Below are positions 8,436 through 17,040 of a DNA stretch of 64,000 bases, piece by piece. The DNA comes from Candidatus Aenigmatarchaeota archaeon. GTDB taxonomy: Archaea; Aenigmatarchaeota; Aenigmatarchaeia; QMZP01; QMZT01. Position 1 is the stretch's first letter. Each line of letters begins with the position of its first letter. Location of the stretch: assembly GCA_016932215.1 (NCBI GenBank), contig JAFGDH010000016.1, forward strand, positions 1 to 64,000, written 5' to 3'. The translations under genes and the position numbers were made by a program. The notes under the pieces are model-generated. The model was given only the letters and a program-made list of their open reading frames with translations. It was not told the DNA's origin and did no database searches.

Positions 8436-9542
8436 ATGTTTTTCCACGTAATCATGACAACCGAATGTAATGGCCAGTGCTATTACTGCTACCAGAAGTC
8501 TCTCGATGACATGGAAGAAGATCATGGAATGGAAATAGATTACGATGTGCCACAGACCATTTCCTACGATCTGGAAAGACTGAAAGCTTTCATATCGAAA
8601 GATCCATATCCGACCGTCACGTTCTACGGCGGGGAGCCTCTTATGCAGACCGATAAAATAAAGAAGATCATGGACGCGATCAAAGCGAGGTTCATGATAC
8701 AGACTAACGGCATTCTTCTCCACAAACTTCCTAAGGAGTATGTTAACAGGTTCCATACGATTCTGGTTTCGATAGACGGCAACCGGGAGACCACTGACAA
8801 ATACAGGGGTAAAGGGAATTACGACAAGGTGATCAGGAACCTCAATCTGATCCGGAAGAACGGTTTTGAGGGGGAGATAATAGCGAGGATGACGATCGAG
8901 GATCAGGACATCTTCGGGAATGTGGTTCATCTCCTCGAAAACATCGACTTTCCATTCGCTTCGGTCCACTGGCAGCTGGACGCGAACTTTTGGAATGATT
9001 ATGAACAGAGAAACTTTAGCGAATGGACAGATGGTTCATACAACCCCGGGATATCAAAGCTTATAGAATACTGGGTAGACAAAATGCAGAGAGGTCGCGT
9101 AATAATGCTATACCCATTTGTCGGCATAATCTATGATATTCTGCACGGAAAGAATACATTCCTGAGGTGCGGATCAGGGTATACGAATTTCACCGTCCTC
9201 ACCAACGGCAAGATAATACCATGCCCTATAATGGTGGGGATGAAGGACTTCTATCTCGGGGACATATCGTCTGATCCGAAAAGCCTGCGTATGGATTACA
9301 AATGGAAGGAGCCATGCTGTTCCTGTGACATATTCGGGAAGTGCGGAGGACGCTGCCTTTATTCTAATTATCTGCAACCGTGGGGAATCAAAGGAACGAA
9401 GGAGGTTTGCGATACCATACGTTTTCTGATCAGCGAACTGGAGAGAAAGATGCCGGAAATAAGGGAACTGATCGAAAAGGGAAAAATATCTGTGAAGGAT
9501 TTCGACCACGTCAAGTACAACGGGGCCGAGATAATACCGTAA
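8436..9542 (+). CDS. Radical SAM/SPASM-type protein, AF0577-like (putative peptide-modifying)
   Basis: The N-terminal CNGQCYYC (CX3CX2C) motif binds the radical-SAM 4Fe-4S cluster, followed by the GGEPL S-adenosylmethionine motif near residue 70. The C-terminal third has a cysteine set (LRCGSGY, IPCPIMVG, CCSCDIFGKCGGRC) typical of an auxiliary SPASM-like cluster. Overall it resembles the archaeal AF0577 (TIGR04084) family, described as putative peptide-modifying enzymes; substrate unknown. No obvious precursor peptide is adjacent. Start is ATG 8436, with an alternative GTG at 8427. It stands alone between convergent neighbours. Confidence 0.85.
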   Translation: MFFHVIMTTECNGQCYYCYQKSLDDMEEDHGMEIDYDVPQTISYDLERLKAFISKDPYPTVTFYGGEPLMQTDKIKKIMDAIKARFMIQTNGILLHKLPKEYVNRFHTILVSIDGNRETTDKYRGKGNYDKVIRNLNLIRKNGFEGEIIARMTIEDQDIFGNVVHLLENIDFPFASVHWQLDANFWNDYEQRNFSEWTDGSYNPGISKLIEYWVDKMQRGRVIMLYPFVGIIYDILHGKNTFLRCGSGYTNFTVLTNGKIIPCPIMVGMKDFYLGDISSDPKSLRMDYKWKEPCCSCDIFGKCGGRCLYSNYLQPWGIKGTKEVCDTIRFLISELERKMPEIRELIEKGKISVKDFDHVKYNGAEIIP

Positions 9543-9546
9543 TAAG

Positions 9547-10110
9547 CTAGACGTATCTGCAATTTGATTTGGCTATAACGCACCCTCCATATCCGCCTAT
9601 GGCTTCTTCCATATCGAATCCCACGATGTGATTTAATTTCAGGGTTCGGTTGTTTAAACGGAAATTATTTGGCTGGTAATTCTTTCCCCTCCTGCAATGC
9701 GTTTCAACCTCTGCCATCAATGCCTGAAGGGAAGAAGTGCGGTCAGAGATGACGACATAATCGCAGACGCTTTTTCTGTCGGGTATTTCAGGTTCAATGT
9801 CGACCGTGGAACACACGAGTTCCCTCACATTTATGTCATTTTGTGGGTGGGATCTCGTGACGCCATTAATGTATGCGGGCGATAACCCGTATAAAAAGAG
9901 TTTTTTCCCTTCCAATTTATAATTGAAATCGACAGGGACGCCTCTTTCTTTCATATTCCTTGCGATAGAATCCTTTACCGAGAGTAATTTGCCTTCATGT
10001 TCTGCTTCCACTGAATAATCGCAAATAATCTGCTGATTTTTTCCATTGCTTGCGCGGTTATTCCCGCCTTCCCGATGCGAATTTGCACCCTTATTCCTTT
10101 TCTTTGACAT
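9547..10110 (-). CDS. Hypothetical protein with disordered basic N-terminus
   Basis: The ATG at 10110 (MSKKRNKG) is favoured over ATG 10119 because the TATA box at 10131-10140 would place transcription at about 10110, giving a leaderless message. The first 25 residues are Lys/Asn/Gly-rich and probably disordered. The remaining 160 residues look globular, with cysteines scattered (CDYSVEAEH, VCSTVD, VCDYVVISD, THCRRG, GGCVIAKSNC). No family recognised. Confidence 0.6.
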   Translation of the reverse strand: MSKKRNKGANSHREGGNNRASNGKNQQIICDYSVEAEHEGKLLSVKDSIARNMKERGVPVDFNYKLEGKKLFLYGLSPAYINGVTRSHPQNDINVRELVCSTVDIEPEIPDRKSVCDYVVISDRTSSLQALMAEVETHCRRGKNYQPNNFRLNNRTLKLNHIVGFDMEEAIGGYGGCVIAKSNCRYV

Positions 10111-10130
10111 ATTTACCATATGCTAGTGGT

Positions 10131-10140
10131 ATATTTAAAT
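10131..10140 (-). promoter_or_regulatory. TATA box for the hypothetical gene at 9547-10110
   Basis: ATTTAAATAT on the minus strand is centred 26 bases before ATG 10110, the standard archaeal distance for a leaderless transcript. Confidence 0.6.
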
Positions 10141-10173
10141 AATTTTTATGGAAATTTTCATAAAATCAGTTCT

Positions 10174-10824
10174 TTAACCCGGCCGGGATAATTCCCTGAC
10201 CCTTTCCGGGGTCAGCCGGTCGAGACTCTCCAGAACCAGATCGGCCTTCGAGAAATCCTTGTCCTTCGTGTATTCGCTCGGGACGGCTATCACCTTCATT
10301 CCTGCCACATTGCCCGCGATCACTCCCTTCTCGGCATCCTCGATCACGACGCATTCCCGCGGAGGGAAACCGAGTCTCTTGGCCGCGACCAGGAAGCCCT
10401 CGGGATCAGGCTTCCTTTTTTCCACGTCCTCGTTTACAATGATAACGTCGAACTTATTCTCGATCCCTATTATCCTGAGGGCTTTCAGTACCTCTTCCCT
10501 CCTGGACACGGAACATATGGCCATCGCGAATCCATCCATCCTTTCCACACATTCCTTCGCCCCTTTCATGGGTTTCAGAAGCTTCGCGTGGTTATTTTCG
10601 TACCATTTCCTCTTTTCCTCCCTTACTTTTTCCGGGTCCAGATCAAGCCCTCTTTCCTTTACGTATTTTTCCACGCTTCCTCCCCCGGATGTCCAGTAAT
10701 CATAAAATTCTTCCCTTGTTAGTGTGTGGCCAAAAACAGCGAATGCGTGAGAATAGGCTTCCGCATATACCGGTTCGCTGTCGATGAGAAGACCATCCAT
10801 GTCGAATATTATTGCCCTTATCAT
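10174..10824 (-). CDS. HAD-superfamily phosphatase (beta-phosphoglucomutase/phosphatase-like)
   Basis: A 216-residue haloacid dehalogenase-type hydrolase. Motif I is FDMDGLLIDSEP with the nucleophile and acid/base Asp, motif II lies in the AICSVSRREEVL region (Ser), motif III is the Lys in KRKPDPEGF, and motif IV is CVVIEDAEKG. A helical C1 cap (about residues 15-85) suggests a small sugar phosphate or nucleotide substrate. ATG 10824 is preferred over GTG 10833. It closely follows purF-purD-folD, so a nucleotide or phosphosugar role is plausible, but the substrate cannot be named. Confidence 0.9.
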   Translation of the reverse strand: MIRAIIFDMDGLLIDSEPVYAEAYSHAFAVFGHTLTREEFYDYWTSGGGSVEKYVKERGLDLDPEKVREEKRKWYENNHAKLLKPMKGAKECVERMDGFAMAICSVSRREEVLKALRIIGIENKFDVIIVNEDVEKRKPDPEGFLVAAKRLGFPPRECVVIEDAEKGVIAGNVAGMKVIAVPSEYTKDKDFSKADLVLESLDRLTPERVRELSRPG

Positions 10825-10842
10825 GGGAACCACAAAAAATGA

Positions 10843-11688
10843 TCATTGGTTTTCAGCCGCAGTAACTGTGTTTTCCATCAGCATGATCACGGTCATCGGC
10901 CCGACCCCGCCGGGAACCGGCGTTATGTAACCGGCCTTTTCCTTGACCTTCTCGAAATCCACGTCCCCGCAGAGCTTGCCTTTGCTGTCCTTGGTCGTCC
11001 CGACGTCGATCACCACCGCCTCTTCCTTGACCATGTGTTCCGTTATGAACTTCGGCTTACCGACGGCGGAGACCAGTATGTCCGCCCTCCGAGTGTGGGA
11101 GGGGATGTCCTTCGTCCTCGAGTGGCATACAGTTACGGTTCCGCTCTTTTTGATCATCATCGCGGTCAGCGGCTTCCCGACGATGTTGGAGCGGTTGATT
11201 ATGACGATTTCCTTACCTTCGACCGGTATCCCTTCGATATCGAGCATCCTCATTATCCCTTTTGGCGTACAAGATTCGAATGCGGTTTCCCCTATGAGAA
11301 GATTGCCCACGTTCACCGGGGAGAACCCGTCCACGTCCTTTTTCGGGTCGATGGAATCGATAACCTTCTTTTCGTCTATCTCATTCGGCAGCGGGAGCTG
11401 GACAAGAATACCGTGAACTTCCGGGTTTTTATTGAGTCCCGCGATCTTTTCCAGGAGCTCGTTTTCTGTTATATCTTCCGGGTACCTTATCAGTTCAGAA
11501 GCGATCCCTATTTCCTTTGATCTCTTCATCTTGCTCCTTACGTATACGTCGGAAGCCGGGTCGTTTCCCACGAGAATAACGACGAGCTTGGGTGTTACCC
11601 CTTTCTCCTTGAGAACACCTACCCTTTTTTCAAGTTCTTCCTTTATCTTACCTGCTATCTCCCTTCCGTCGATTATTTTCGCGGTCAT
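10843..11688 (-). CDS. folD: Methylenetetrahydrofolate dehydrogenase/cyclohydrolase FolD
   Basis: Interconverts 5,10-methylene-, methenyl- and 10-formyl-THF, supplying PurN and PurH. 281 residues, normal length. The active-site Tyr/Lys lie in YVRSKMKRSKEIGI, the substrate loop is GILVQLPLP, the nucleotide-binding segment is INRSNIVGKPLTAM (homologues usually have GRS), and the C-terminal signature is PVPGGVGPMT. Its ATG follows the purD stop with no gap. It is third in purF-purD-folD. Confidence 0.96.
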   Translation of the reverse strand: MTAKIIDGREIAGKIKEELEKRVGVLKEKGVTPKLVVILVGNDPASDVYVRSKMKRSKEIGIASELIRYPEDITENELLEKIAGLNKNPEVHGILVQLPLPNEIDEKKVIDSIDPKKDVDGFSPVNVGNLLIGETAFESCTPKGIMRMLDIEGIPVEGKEIVIINRSNIVGKPLTAMMIKKSGTVTVCHSRTKDIPSHTRRADILVSAVGKPKFITEHMVKEEAVVIDVGTTKDSKGKLCGDVDFEKVKEKAGYITPVPGGVGPMTVIMLMENTVTAAENQ

Positions 11689-12999
11689 CTATATACCTTT
11701 AAGCATTTTCATGTGTTCTATCCTTCTCTGGATAAGTCCCATTGTTCCGATATCCTTCCTGAAGAAAACGTTCCCCTTCACAGATCCAAGCGCTTGTTGC
11801 GCTATCCTTTCCGCCTCGTCCAGTTTTTCCGAGATCCCGACGAAGGCGATTGCCCTCGACCCGGACATGTAGAGACCGTCCGGCTTCTGGTCGACCGAGG
11901 CGAAATACATGTTCGCGTTGACCAGCGGGCTGACCTCGATCCTTTCTCCGCGGGCGGGGTTGGCCGGATATCCTTTCGGGACTATGTATTTGCAGACGGT
12001 CGATTTGTTCTCAAATTTCGCTTTCACTTTTTCGAGGTTGCCGTTTATTATCCCGTAGCATATGTCTACGAAATCGCTGGACAAAATAGGGAGGACGTTC
12101 ATGGCCTCCGGGTCCCCCAGGCGGGCGTTGTACTCTATTAATTTTACGCCTTCCTTCGTCAGGATGAATCCTCCGTACATAACCCCCTGGTAAGGGGTTC
12201 CGGTCTCCTTTCGTATGGCGTTTGCCATGTAAACCGTTATCCTGTGGGCGTTTTCCATGTCATTCTTCTCTAGGAACGGGAGCAGATGGTCGGAACAAGA
12301 ATACGATCCCATCCCTCCGGTGTTCGGTCCCTGGTCGCCGTCATACGCCCTTTTGTGATCCTGCGCCGGCGGAGAATCGAGCACATGCTTCCCGTCAGTG
12401 AAGCTCTGTAATGAGAATTCTTCCCCTTCCAGCTTTTCCTCTATCACTACGGCCGGGTGCGTCTTGAAAACTTCCCCGCAGTATTTCACGGCATCCTTCG
12501 AATCCTTCAGGTGTTCTCCGTGGACTTTTACTCCCTTCCCCCCGGTAAGTCCGTCCGGCTTGACTACAAATGAATCCAGCGACTGGATGAAATCCTTAAG
12601 GCCGCTGGTGTCCGTGAATACCTGGAATTTAGGCAGACCCGGGATTTTGTATTTCTCCATGAGCATACGTGTAAAGGACTTGGAAGTCTCCAGCCGTGAC
12701 AGGTGTTTCGTTGGACCGACCGAAGGTATCCCTATACCAGCGAGCGCGTCAACGACTCCGAAATCCAGTGGAGCTTCAGGTCCGACGACGCAGAAGTCAG
12801 GACCGACCTTTTTTGCAAATGTCTTTATCCTTTCTATATCATCATACGATCCAACCTCGAAGACGTTCGACATCTTGGTTATCCCCGGATTCCTCGAGCT
12901 GAGATAAGAGTAAAGCTCGGGTTTTTGTGGCGAACGGAGAATCGCCTCGGCAATGGAATGCTCCCTTGCCCCGTTCCCGATTAGAAGTACCTTTACCAT
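11689..12999 (-). CDS. purD: Phosphoribosylamine-glycine ligase PurD
   Basis: GAR synthetase, ATP-grasp fold, second step of purine synthesis. 436 residues, normal. It opens with VLLIGNGAREHSIAEAI, has FVVKPDGLTGGKGVKV in the ATP-grasp lid, and metal/ATP ligands around EEKLEGEEFSLQSF, QDHKRAYDGDQGPNTGGMG and EYNARLGDPEAMNVLP. The start has a GAGGTGA Shine-Dalgarno with four bases before ATG. It begins 9 bases after purF. PurD uses the phosphoribosylamine made by PurF, so operon coupling makes sense for this unstable intermediate. Confidence 0.97.
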   Translation of the reverse strand: MVKVLLIGNGAREHSIAEAILRSPQKPELYSYLSSRNPGITKMSNVFEVGSYDDIERIKTFAKKVGPDFCVVGPEAPLDFGVVDALAGIGIPSVGPTKHLSRLETSKSFTRMLMEKYKIPGLPKFQVFTDTSGLKDFIQSLDSFVVKPDGLTGGKGVKVHGEHLKDSKDAVKYCGEVFKTHPAVVIEEKLEGEEFSLQSFTDGKHVLDSPPAQDHKRAYDGDQGPNTGGMGSYSCSDHLLPFLEKNDMENAHRITVYMANAIRKETGTPYQGVMYGGFILTKEGVKLIEYNARLGDPEAMNVLPILSSDFVDICYGIINGNLEKVKAKFENKSTVCKYIVPKGYPANPARGERIEVSPLVNANMYFASVDQKPDGLYMSGSRAIAFVGISEKLDEAERIAQQALGSVKGNVFFRKDIGTMGLIQRRIEHMKMLKGI

Positions 13000-13008
13000 T
13001 AAATCACC

Positions 13009-14442
13009 TCAACTTTCCATCTCCCAGTACCTTTTGCCAAGAGTTTTCTGGGTTTTCATCCTGTCTGAAATCTTTTGTGCCATCGGGGTAGGATATTCCC
13101 CGGTCAGGCAGGCCATGCATATGTATGATTTTTTCAGACCGACCGCGTCAACAAGCCCGTCAATAGTCTGGTAGCATAATTTTTCAACGCCTATCTCCCT
13201 TTTTATCTCCGGTATAGTGTGGTTTGCGGCAATTAGTTCCGAGTGCCTCGAAATGTCAATTCCGTAAAAGCACGGCGATATAATGGGAGGGCAGGTGACC
13301 CAGAAGTCGACCTTCCTCGCCCCGGCCCTTTTCAGCATGCTTATAATGTTCCTGGACGTCGTCCCCCTCACGATGGAATCGTCCACAAGAAGGACGTGCT
13401 TGTCCTTTATCACGGACTTTATGGGGTTTAGCTTCATCCTGACCGAGATGTCCCTGGTCTTCTGGACGGGCATTATGAAAGTCCTGTAAATGTATTTGTT
13501 CTTTATCAGACCCTCCGCCAGGGGGATGCCCGTTTCGTCCGAAATCCCCTGGGCCGCCGGCCTCGCGGTGTCGGGAACCGGTATCACGACGTCCGCTTCG
13601 CTCGTGAAATTTTTTGCCAGGTTCTCCCCCAGCTTCTTCCTTACATTGTAAACCGACCTCCCCCCGATAACGCTGTCGACCCTGCTGAAATATACCCATT
13701 CGAACATGCAGTGTTTCCGGTCGGGTTTCACCATCTGTTTCTTTTCCATGTCCCCGTCTTTGTGCAGTATAACCATCTCTCCCGGGTTGACGTCACTGAC
13801 CCCGTCGATGCCGTTTATGTCCATCGCAACGCTTTCCGATGCGAACATGCACGTGTCGCAGTTCTTCCCGTAACACAATGGCTTGAACCCGTTGGGGTCG
13901 CGGAAAGCCACGAGGTCGCCCTCTCCGGTCATCATCCCCGCGGAGTATGATCCTTCCACTCTGCTCATTACGTCGACCAGTGAGCTTTCGATATCATTAG
14001 AACTCATCAGGTGATCGGAGAGCAGGTGAGTGATTAGCTCGGCGTCGCATGTGGTCTCGATCTGCCTCCCCTTTCCGGAGACCACCCCTTTCAGGTCCAC
14101 GTAATTCACGAGATTCCCGTTGTGGGCGAATGCGATCCCCCTCATGGGGTGGCTCACCTTGAAGGGCTGGATATTGGAGACGCAGGAGCTTCCGGTCGTG
14201 GAATATCTGACGTGTCCTATCCCCGTGTTTCCCTTGAGCGCGGACAGGGAATTCTCCGAGAAGCACCTTGAAACCAGGCCCATCTTCCTTTCCATATGCA
14301 TGTCGTTCCCGTTCAGCGTCGCAATCCCCGCGCTCTCCTGCCCCCTGTGCTGTAGCGTGATCAGGCCGTTATAAATCATTCTGGAAATCTGCTGTTCCTC
14401 CATGGAACGTATGCCCAAAACGCCGCAAGCTTCTTTTAACAG
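13009..14442 (-). CDS. purF: Amidophosphoribosyltransferase PurF, probable CTG start
   Basis: Commits PRPP to purine synthesis. The Ntn glutaminase domain (about residues 6-230) has Cys in ACGVLGIRS, GHVRYSTTG, FAHNGNLVN and ETTCDAE. The PRPP loop is LLVDDSIVRGTT. Cysteines in KHCMFEW, SPCFYG and CMACLTG match the 4Fe-4S ligands of Bacillus-type PurF. No ATG, GTG or TTG lies upstream of the nucleophile codon in frame; the first such codon, TTG at 14418, would delete it. A CTG at 14442 gives a five-residue leader MLKEA before Cys6 and sits behind an AGGTG Shine-Dalgarno at 14448-14452. The total is 477 residues. Confidence 0.94.
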   Translation of the reverse strand: MLKEACGVLGIRSMEEQQISRMIYNGLITLQHRGQESAGIATLNGNDMHMERKMGLVSRCFSENSLSALKGNTGIGHVRYSTTGSSCVSNIQPFKVSHPMRGIAFAHNGNLVNYVDLKGVVSGKGRQIETTCDAELITHLLSDHLMSSNDIESSLVDVMSRVEGSYSAGMMTGEGDLVAFRDPNGFKPLCYGKNCDTCMFASESVAMDINGIDGVSDVNPGEMVILHKDGDMEKKQMVKPDRKHCMFEWVYFSRVDSVIGGRSVYNVRKKLGENLAKNFTSEADVVIPVPDTARPAAQGISDETGIPLAEGLIKNKYIYRTFIMPVQKTRDISVRMKLNPIKSVIKDKHVLLVDDSIVRGTTSRNIISMLKRAGARKVDFWVTCPPIISPCFYGIDISRHSELIAANHTIPEIKREIGVEKLCYQTIDGLVDAVGLKKSYICMACLTGEYPTPMAQKISDRMKTQKTLGKRYWEMES

Positions 14443-14452
14443 AAAGACACCT
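14440..14452 (-). promoter_or_regulatory. Shine-Dalgarno and non-canonical CTG start of purF
   Basis: AGGTG (14452-14448) is followed by a spacer and CTG (14442-14440). From GGTG the distance is identical to that before ATG in purD, dhs and the genes at 4933, 46349 and 52970. This decides the start of purF. Confidence 0.75.
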
Positions 14453-14475
14453 GAGAATAGATAATTGAAGTGAGG

Positions 14476-14486
14476 ATTTTTAAAAT
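14476..14486 (-). promoter_or_regulatory. TATA box of purF-purD-folD
   Basis: ATTTTAAAAAT on the minus strand would start transcription near 14455, just before the Shine-Dalgarno. This leaves a leader too short to hold any upstream ATG. It lies back to back with the guaA promoter in a 78-base divergent region. Confidence 0.6.
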
Positions 14487-14498
14487 GATCACAGAATC

Positions 14499-14507
14499 AT
14501 TTAAAAG
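14499..14507 (+). promoter_or_regulatory. TATA box of guaA
   Basis: ATTTAAAAG is centred about 26 bases before ATG 14529, suggesting a leaderless guaA message. An ATGAT/ATCAT inverted repeat (14484-14500) lies between the purF and guaA boxes and might bind a shared regulator. Confidence 0.5.
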
Positions 14508-14528
14508 ACAAAATAACCGATGAATAAT

Positions 14529-16055
14529 ATGGACAAAATCATAGTTCTGGACTTCGGGGGGCAGTACTGCCACCTGATCTCGCGAAGGATCAGGGACATG
14601 GGGGTTTTTTCCGAGATTCTACCAAACGACACTTCAAGGGAAGACCTGGAGAGCATCGACGGGCTGAAAGGGGTTATACTTTCCGGGGGCGCGGCTTCGG
14701 TGGACGACGAGAACTCCCCGAGGATGAAGAAGGACGTTCTGGATGTCAGCGTCCCGGTTCTCGGCATATGCTACGGCCATCAGCTTATCTCCTATCTCGA
14801 GAAAGGGGAAATGATCACCGGAGGGGTGGGGGAATACGGAATAACCGACCTTAAAGTAGAAAGGGGAAGCACTCTTCTGAAGGGCATGGGAACTACTGCA
14901 AGCGTATGGATGAACCACAGGGACAAGGTAAAGAGCATGCCGGAAGGATACTCCGTCACAGCCAGCACGAAGGACTGTCCGGTGGCCGCCTTCGAAAAAC
15001 CGGAAAGGGGCATATACGGCGTCCAGTTCCACCCGGAGGTCACCCACACGGAAAAGGGCTTCAGGATACTCGAGAACTTTGCGTTCGGGATATGCGGGGC
15101 GAAAGGCGGATGGGACATAAAGGAAGTCATCGAGGGAATAAAGTCGGAGATAACGGAGAAGCTGGGTAAAAGGAAAGCACTGATAGGTCTTTCGGGGGGG
15201 GTCGATTCCTCCACTGCGGCGTTGCTCATCGGCAGCGTGATAGGAAGTAACCTGACTGCCGTTTACGTCGACACCGGTCTCATGAGGCACGGGGAGACGG
15301 ATTTCATGAAGCGCGTTTTTTCCGGGTATGGCCTGGATTTAAGAATCGTAGAGGCCAGGGACAGGTTCTTCGGAGCATTGAAGGGAGTTACCGACTCTGA
15401 AAGGAAGAGGAAGATAATAGGGAAGCTGTTCATTGATATTTTCGACGAGATAGCGGTGGATACGGGTGCGGAAATACTGGTGCAGGGGACTATCTATTCG
15501 GACAGGATAGAGAGCGGTATCACACGGCACTCGTCCACAATCAAGTCTCACCATAACGTCGGCGGGCTGCCGGAAGAGATGAAACTCGAAGTATACGAGC
15601 CCTTGCGCGACCTGTACAAGGACGAGGTGAGGAGGATAGCGAAGGAACTCGGCCTCAGCGACGAAATAACGGGGAGGCAGGTTTTTCCCGGTCCCGGTCT
15701 CGCCGTCAGGATCGCCGGAGAGGTGACGCCGGAAAAGGCGGGGATCGTCAGGGAGGCCGGCCGGATTATTGACGAAGAACTGAAAATGGCCGGGATTTAC
15801 GATGAAGTGTGGATGGGGTTCGCGATACTCCTTCCCGTGAAGACGGTCGGGGTCCAGGGGGATGAAAGGAGCTACAAATATCCCGTCGTGGTCAGGATAA
15901 TAGACTCGAAAGACGCTATGACCGCTAACTTCTCAAAGGTACCGCTGGAAGTCCTAGAAAGAATATCCACCAGGATAACGAACGAGATAATGCGGGTCAA
16001 CAGGGTCCTTTACGACATAACGAACAAGCCGCCTGCCACGATGGAATGGGAGTGA
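14529..16055 (+). CDS. guaA: GMP synthase (glutamine-hydrolysing), fused GuaA
   Basis: Converts XMP to GMP with glutamine and ATP. Residues 1-190 are the class I glutaminase (VLGICYGHQ nucleophile, QFHPEVTHT His/Glu). The ATP-pyrophosphatase domain has the P-loop-like GLSGGVDSSTAAL, and the C-terminal dimerisation/XMP domain includes FPGPGLAVRI and ends TNKPPATMEWE. Archaea commonly split this enzyme into two genes; here both halves are one bacterial-style chain of about 508 residues. ATG 14529 is favoured by the TATA spacing over ATG 14520. Kae1 follows after 4 bases. Confidence 0.97.
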   Translation: MDKIIVLDFGGQYCHLISRRIRDMGVFSEILPNDTSREDLESIDGLKGVILSGGAASVDDENSPRMKKDVLDVSVPVLGICYGHQLISYLEKGEMITGGVGEYGITDLKVERGSTLLKGMGTTASVWMNHRDKVKSMPEGYSVTASTKDCPVAAFEKPERGIYGVQFHPEVTHTEKGFRILENFAFGICGAKGGWDIKEVIEGIKSEITEKLGKRKALIGLSGGVDSSTAALLIGSVIGSNLTAVYVDTGLMRHGETDFMKRVFSGYGLDLRIVEARDRFFGALKGVTDSERKRKIIGKLFIDIFDEIAVDTGAEILVQGTIYSDRIESGITRHSSTIKSHHNVGGLPEEMKLEVYEPLRDLYKDEVRRIAKELGLSDEITGRQVFPGPGLAVRIAGEVTPEKAGIVREAGRIIDEELKMAGIYDEVWMGFAILLPVKTVGVQGDERSYKYPVVVRIIDSKDAMTANFSKVPLEVLERISTRITNEIMRVNRVLYDITNKPPATMEWE

Positions 16056-16059
16056 TCAG

Positions 16060-17040
16060 ATGATTTGTCTGGGAATAGAGTCGACCGCCCACACGTTCGG
16101 CGTGGGAATAGTCAGGGACAAAGGGAAGGTGCTGGCGAACGAGAGGGACGTTTACAAGCCGAAGTCCGGCTGGGGAATAATCCCCATAGACGCGGCCGCC
16201 CACCACAATAAGGTCTCCCGCGAAATCGTGAAGAAAGCGATGGACTCGGCGAAAGTTAAAGCGAAGGACATCGACATAGTTGCCTATTCGAGGGGTCCTG
16301 GCCTCCCTCCATGCCTTTACGCAGGGATGAATTTTGCAAAAGAGCTGGCGAACGAGTTCGTTGTCCCCCTGGTCCCTGTCAATCACTGCGTTGCCCACAT
16401 AGAGATCGGACGGGTGACGACAGGACTTGACAACCCCGTCGTGGTTTACGTTTCCGGCGCCAACACACAGATCATCTCCTTTGCGGAAGGGTGCTACAGG
16501 GTTTTTGGCGAGACAATGGATGTTGGAATAGGGAACGCGCTGGACAAGTTCGGGAGGTCGGTCGGTCTCGACTTCCCGCAGGCCCCGAAGATTGAAGAGC
16601 TGGCCAGGAAGGGGAAGTGGGTGGAACTCCCTTACGTCGTTAAGGGGATGGACCTCTCGTTTTCCGGCATACTTACGGAATCTCTCAAGAAGCACAAACT
16701 TGGGGAGCCATTGGAAAATGTTTGTTATTCAATACAGGAGGTCTTCTTCTCGATGCTGACTGAGGTCACGGAGCGGGCGTTAGCGCATCTCGGGAAGGAT
16801 CAGGTCCTTCTAACCGGCGGGGTGGCGGCGAACAAAAGACTCCAGGAGATGCTGAACACGATGTGCATGGAAAGGAAGGGGAAGTTCAGTGTCGTTCCGC
16901 GCGAATATTCGGGTGACAACGGCGCGATGATCGCATGGAACGGGATAATAGCTTATAAGTCAGGACAGAAGATCAAACCGGAAAGAGCGAGCGTGGATTC
17001 GGTCTGGAGAACCGACATGGTAAAAATAGGATGGATTTAA
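16060..17040 (+). CDS. kae1: KEOPS subunit Kae1, tRNA N6-threonylcarbamoyladenosine synthase
   Basis: Transfers threonylcarbamoyl to A37 of ANN-decoding tRNAs. 326 residues, ASKHA fold. Landmarks are GIESTAHTFGVGIV at the N-terminus, AAHHNKV and HCVAHIEIG metal-binding histidines, YVSGANTQI, the MDVGIGNALDKFGR nucleotide segment, and the late LTGGVAANKRLQ. The Bud32 kinase, fused to Kae1 in some archaea, is absent from this chain and not seen nearby. It is probably co-transcribed with guaA. The 3' end overlaps the convergent PurF-like gene by 4 bases. Confidence 0.96.
   Translation: MICLGIESTAHTFGVGIVRDKGKVLANERDVYKPKSGWGIIPIDAAAHHNKVSREIVKKAMDSAKVKAKDIDIVAYSRGPGLPPCLYAGMNFAKELANEFVVPLVPVNHCVAHIEIGRVTTGLDNPVVVYVSGANTQIISFAEGCYRVFGETMDVGIGNALDKFGRSVGLDFPQAPKIEELARKGKWVELPYVVKGMDLSFSGILTESLKKHKLGEPLENVCYSIQEVFFSMLTEVTERALAHLGKDQVLLTGGVAANKRLQEMLNTMCMERKGKFSVVPREYSGDNGAMIAWNGIIAYKSGQKIKPERASVDSVWRTDMVKIGWI

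Noticed and set aside
10846-11520. Plus-strand frame of 224 codons opposite folD
   Set aside because: Antisense shadow of folD with no Shine-Dalgarno or motif support.
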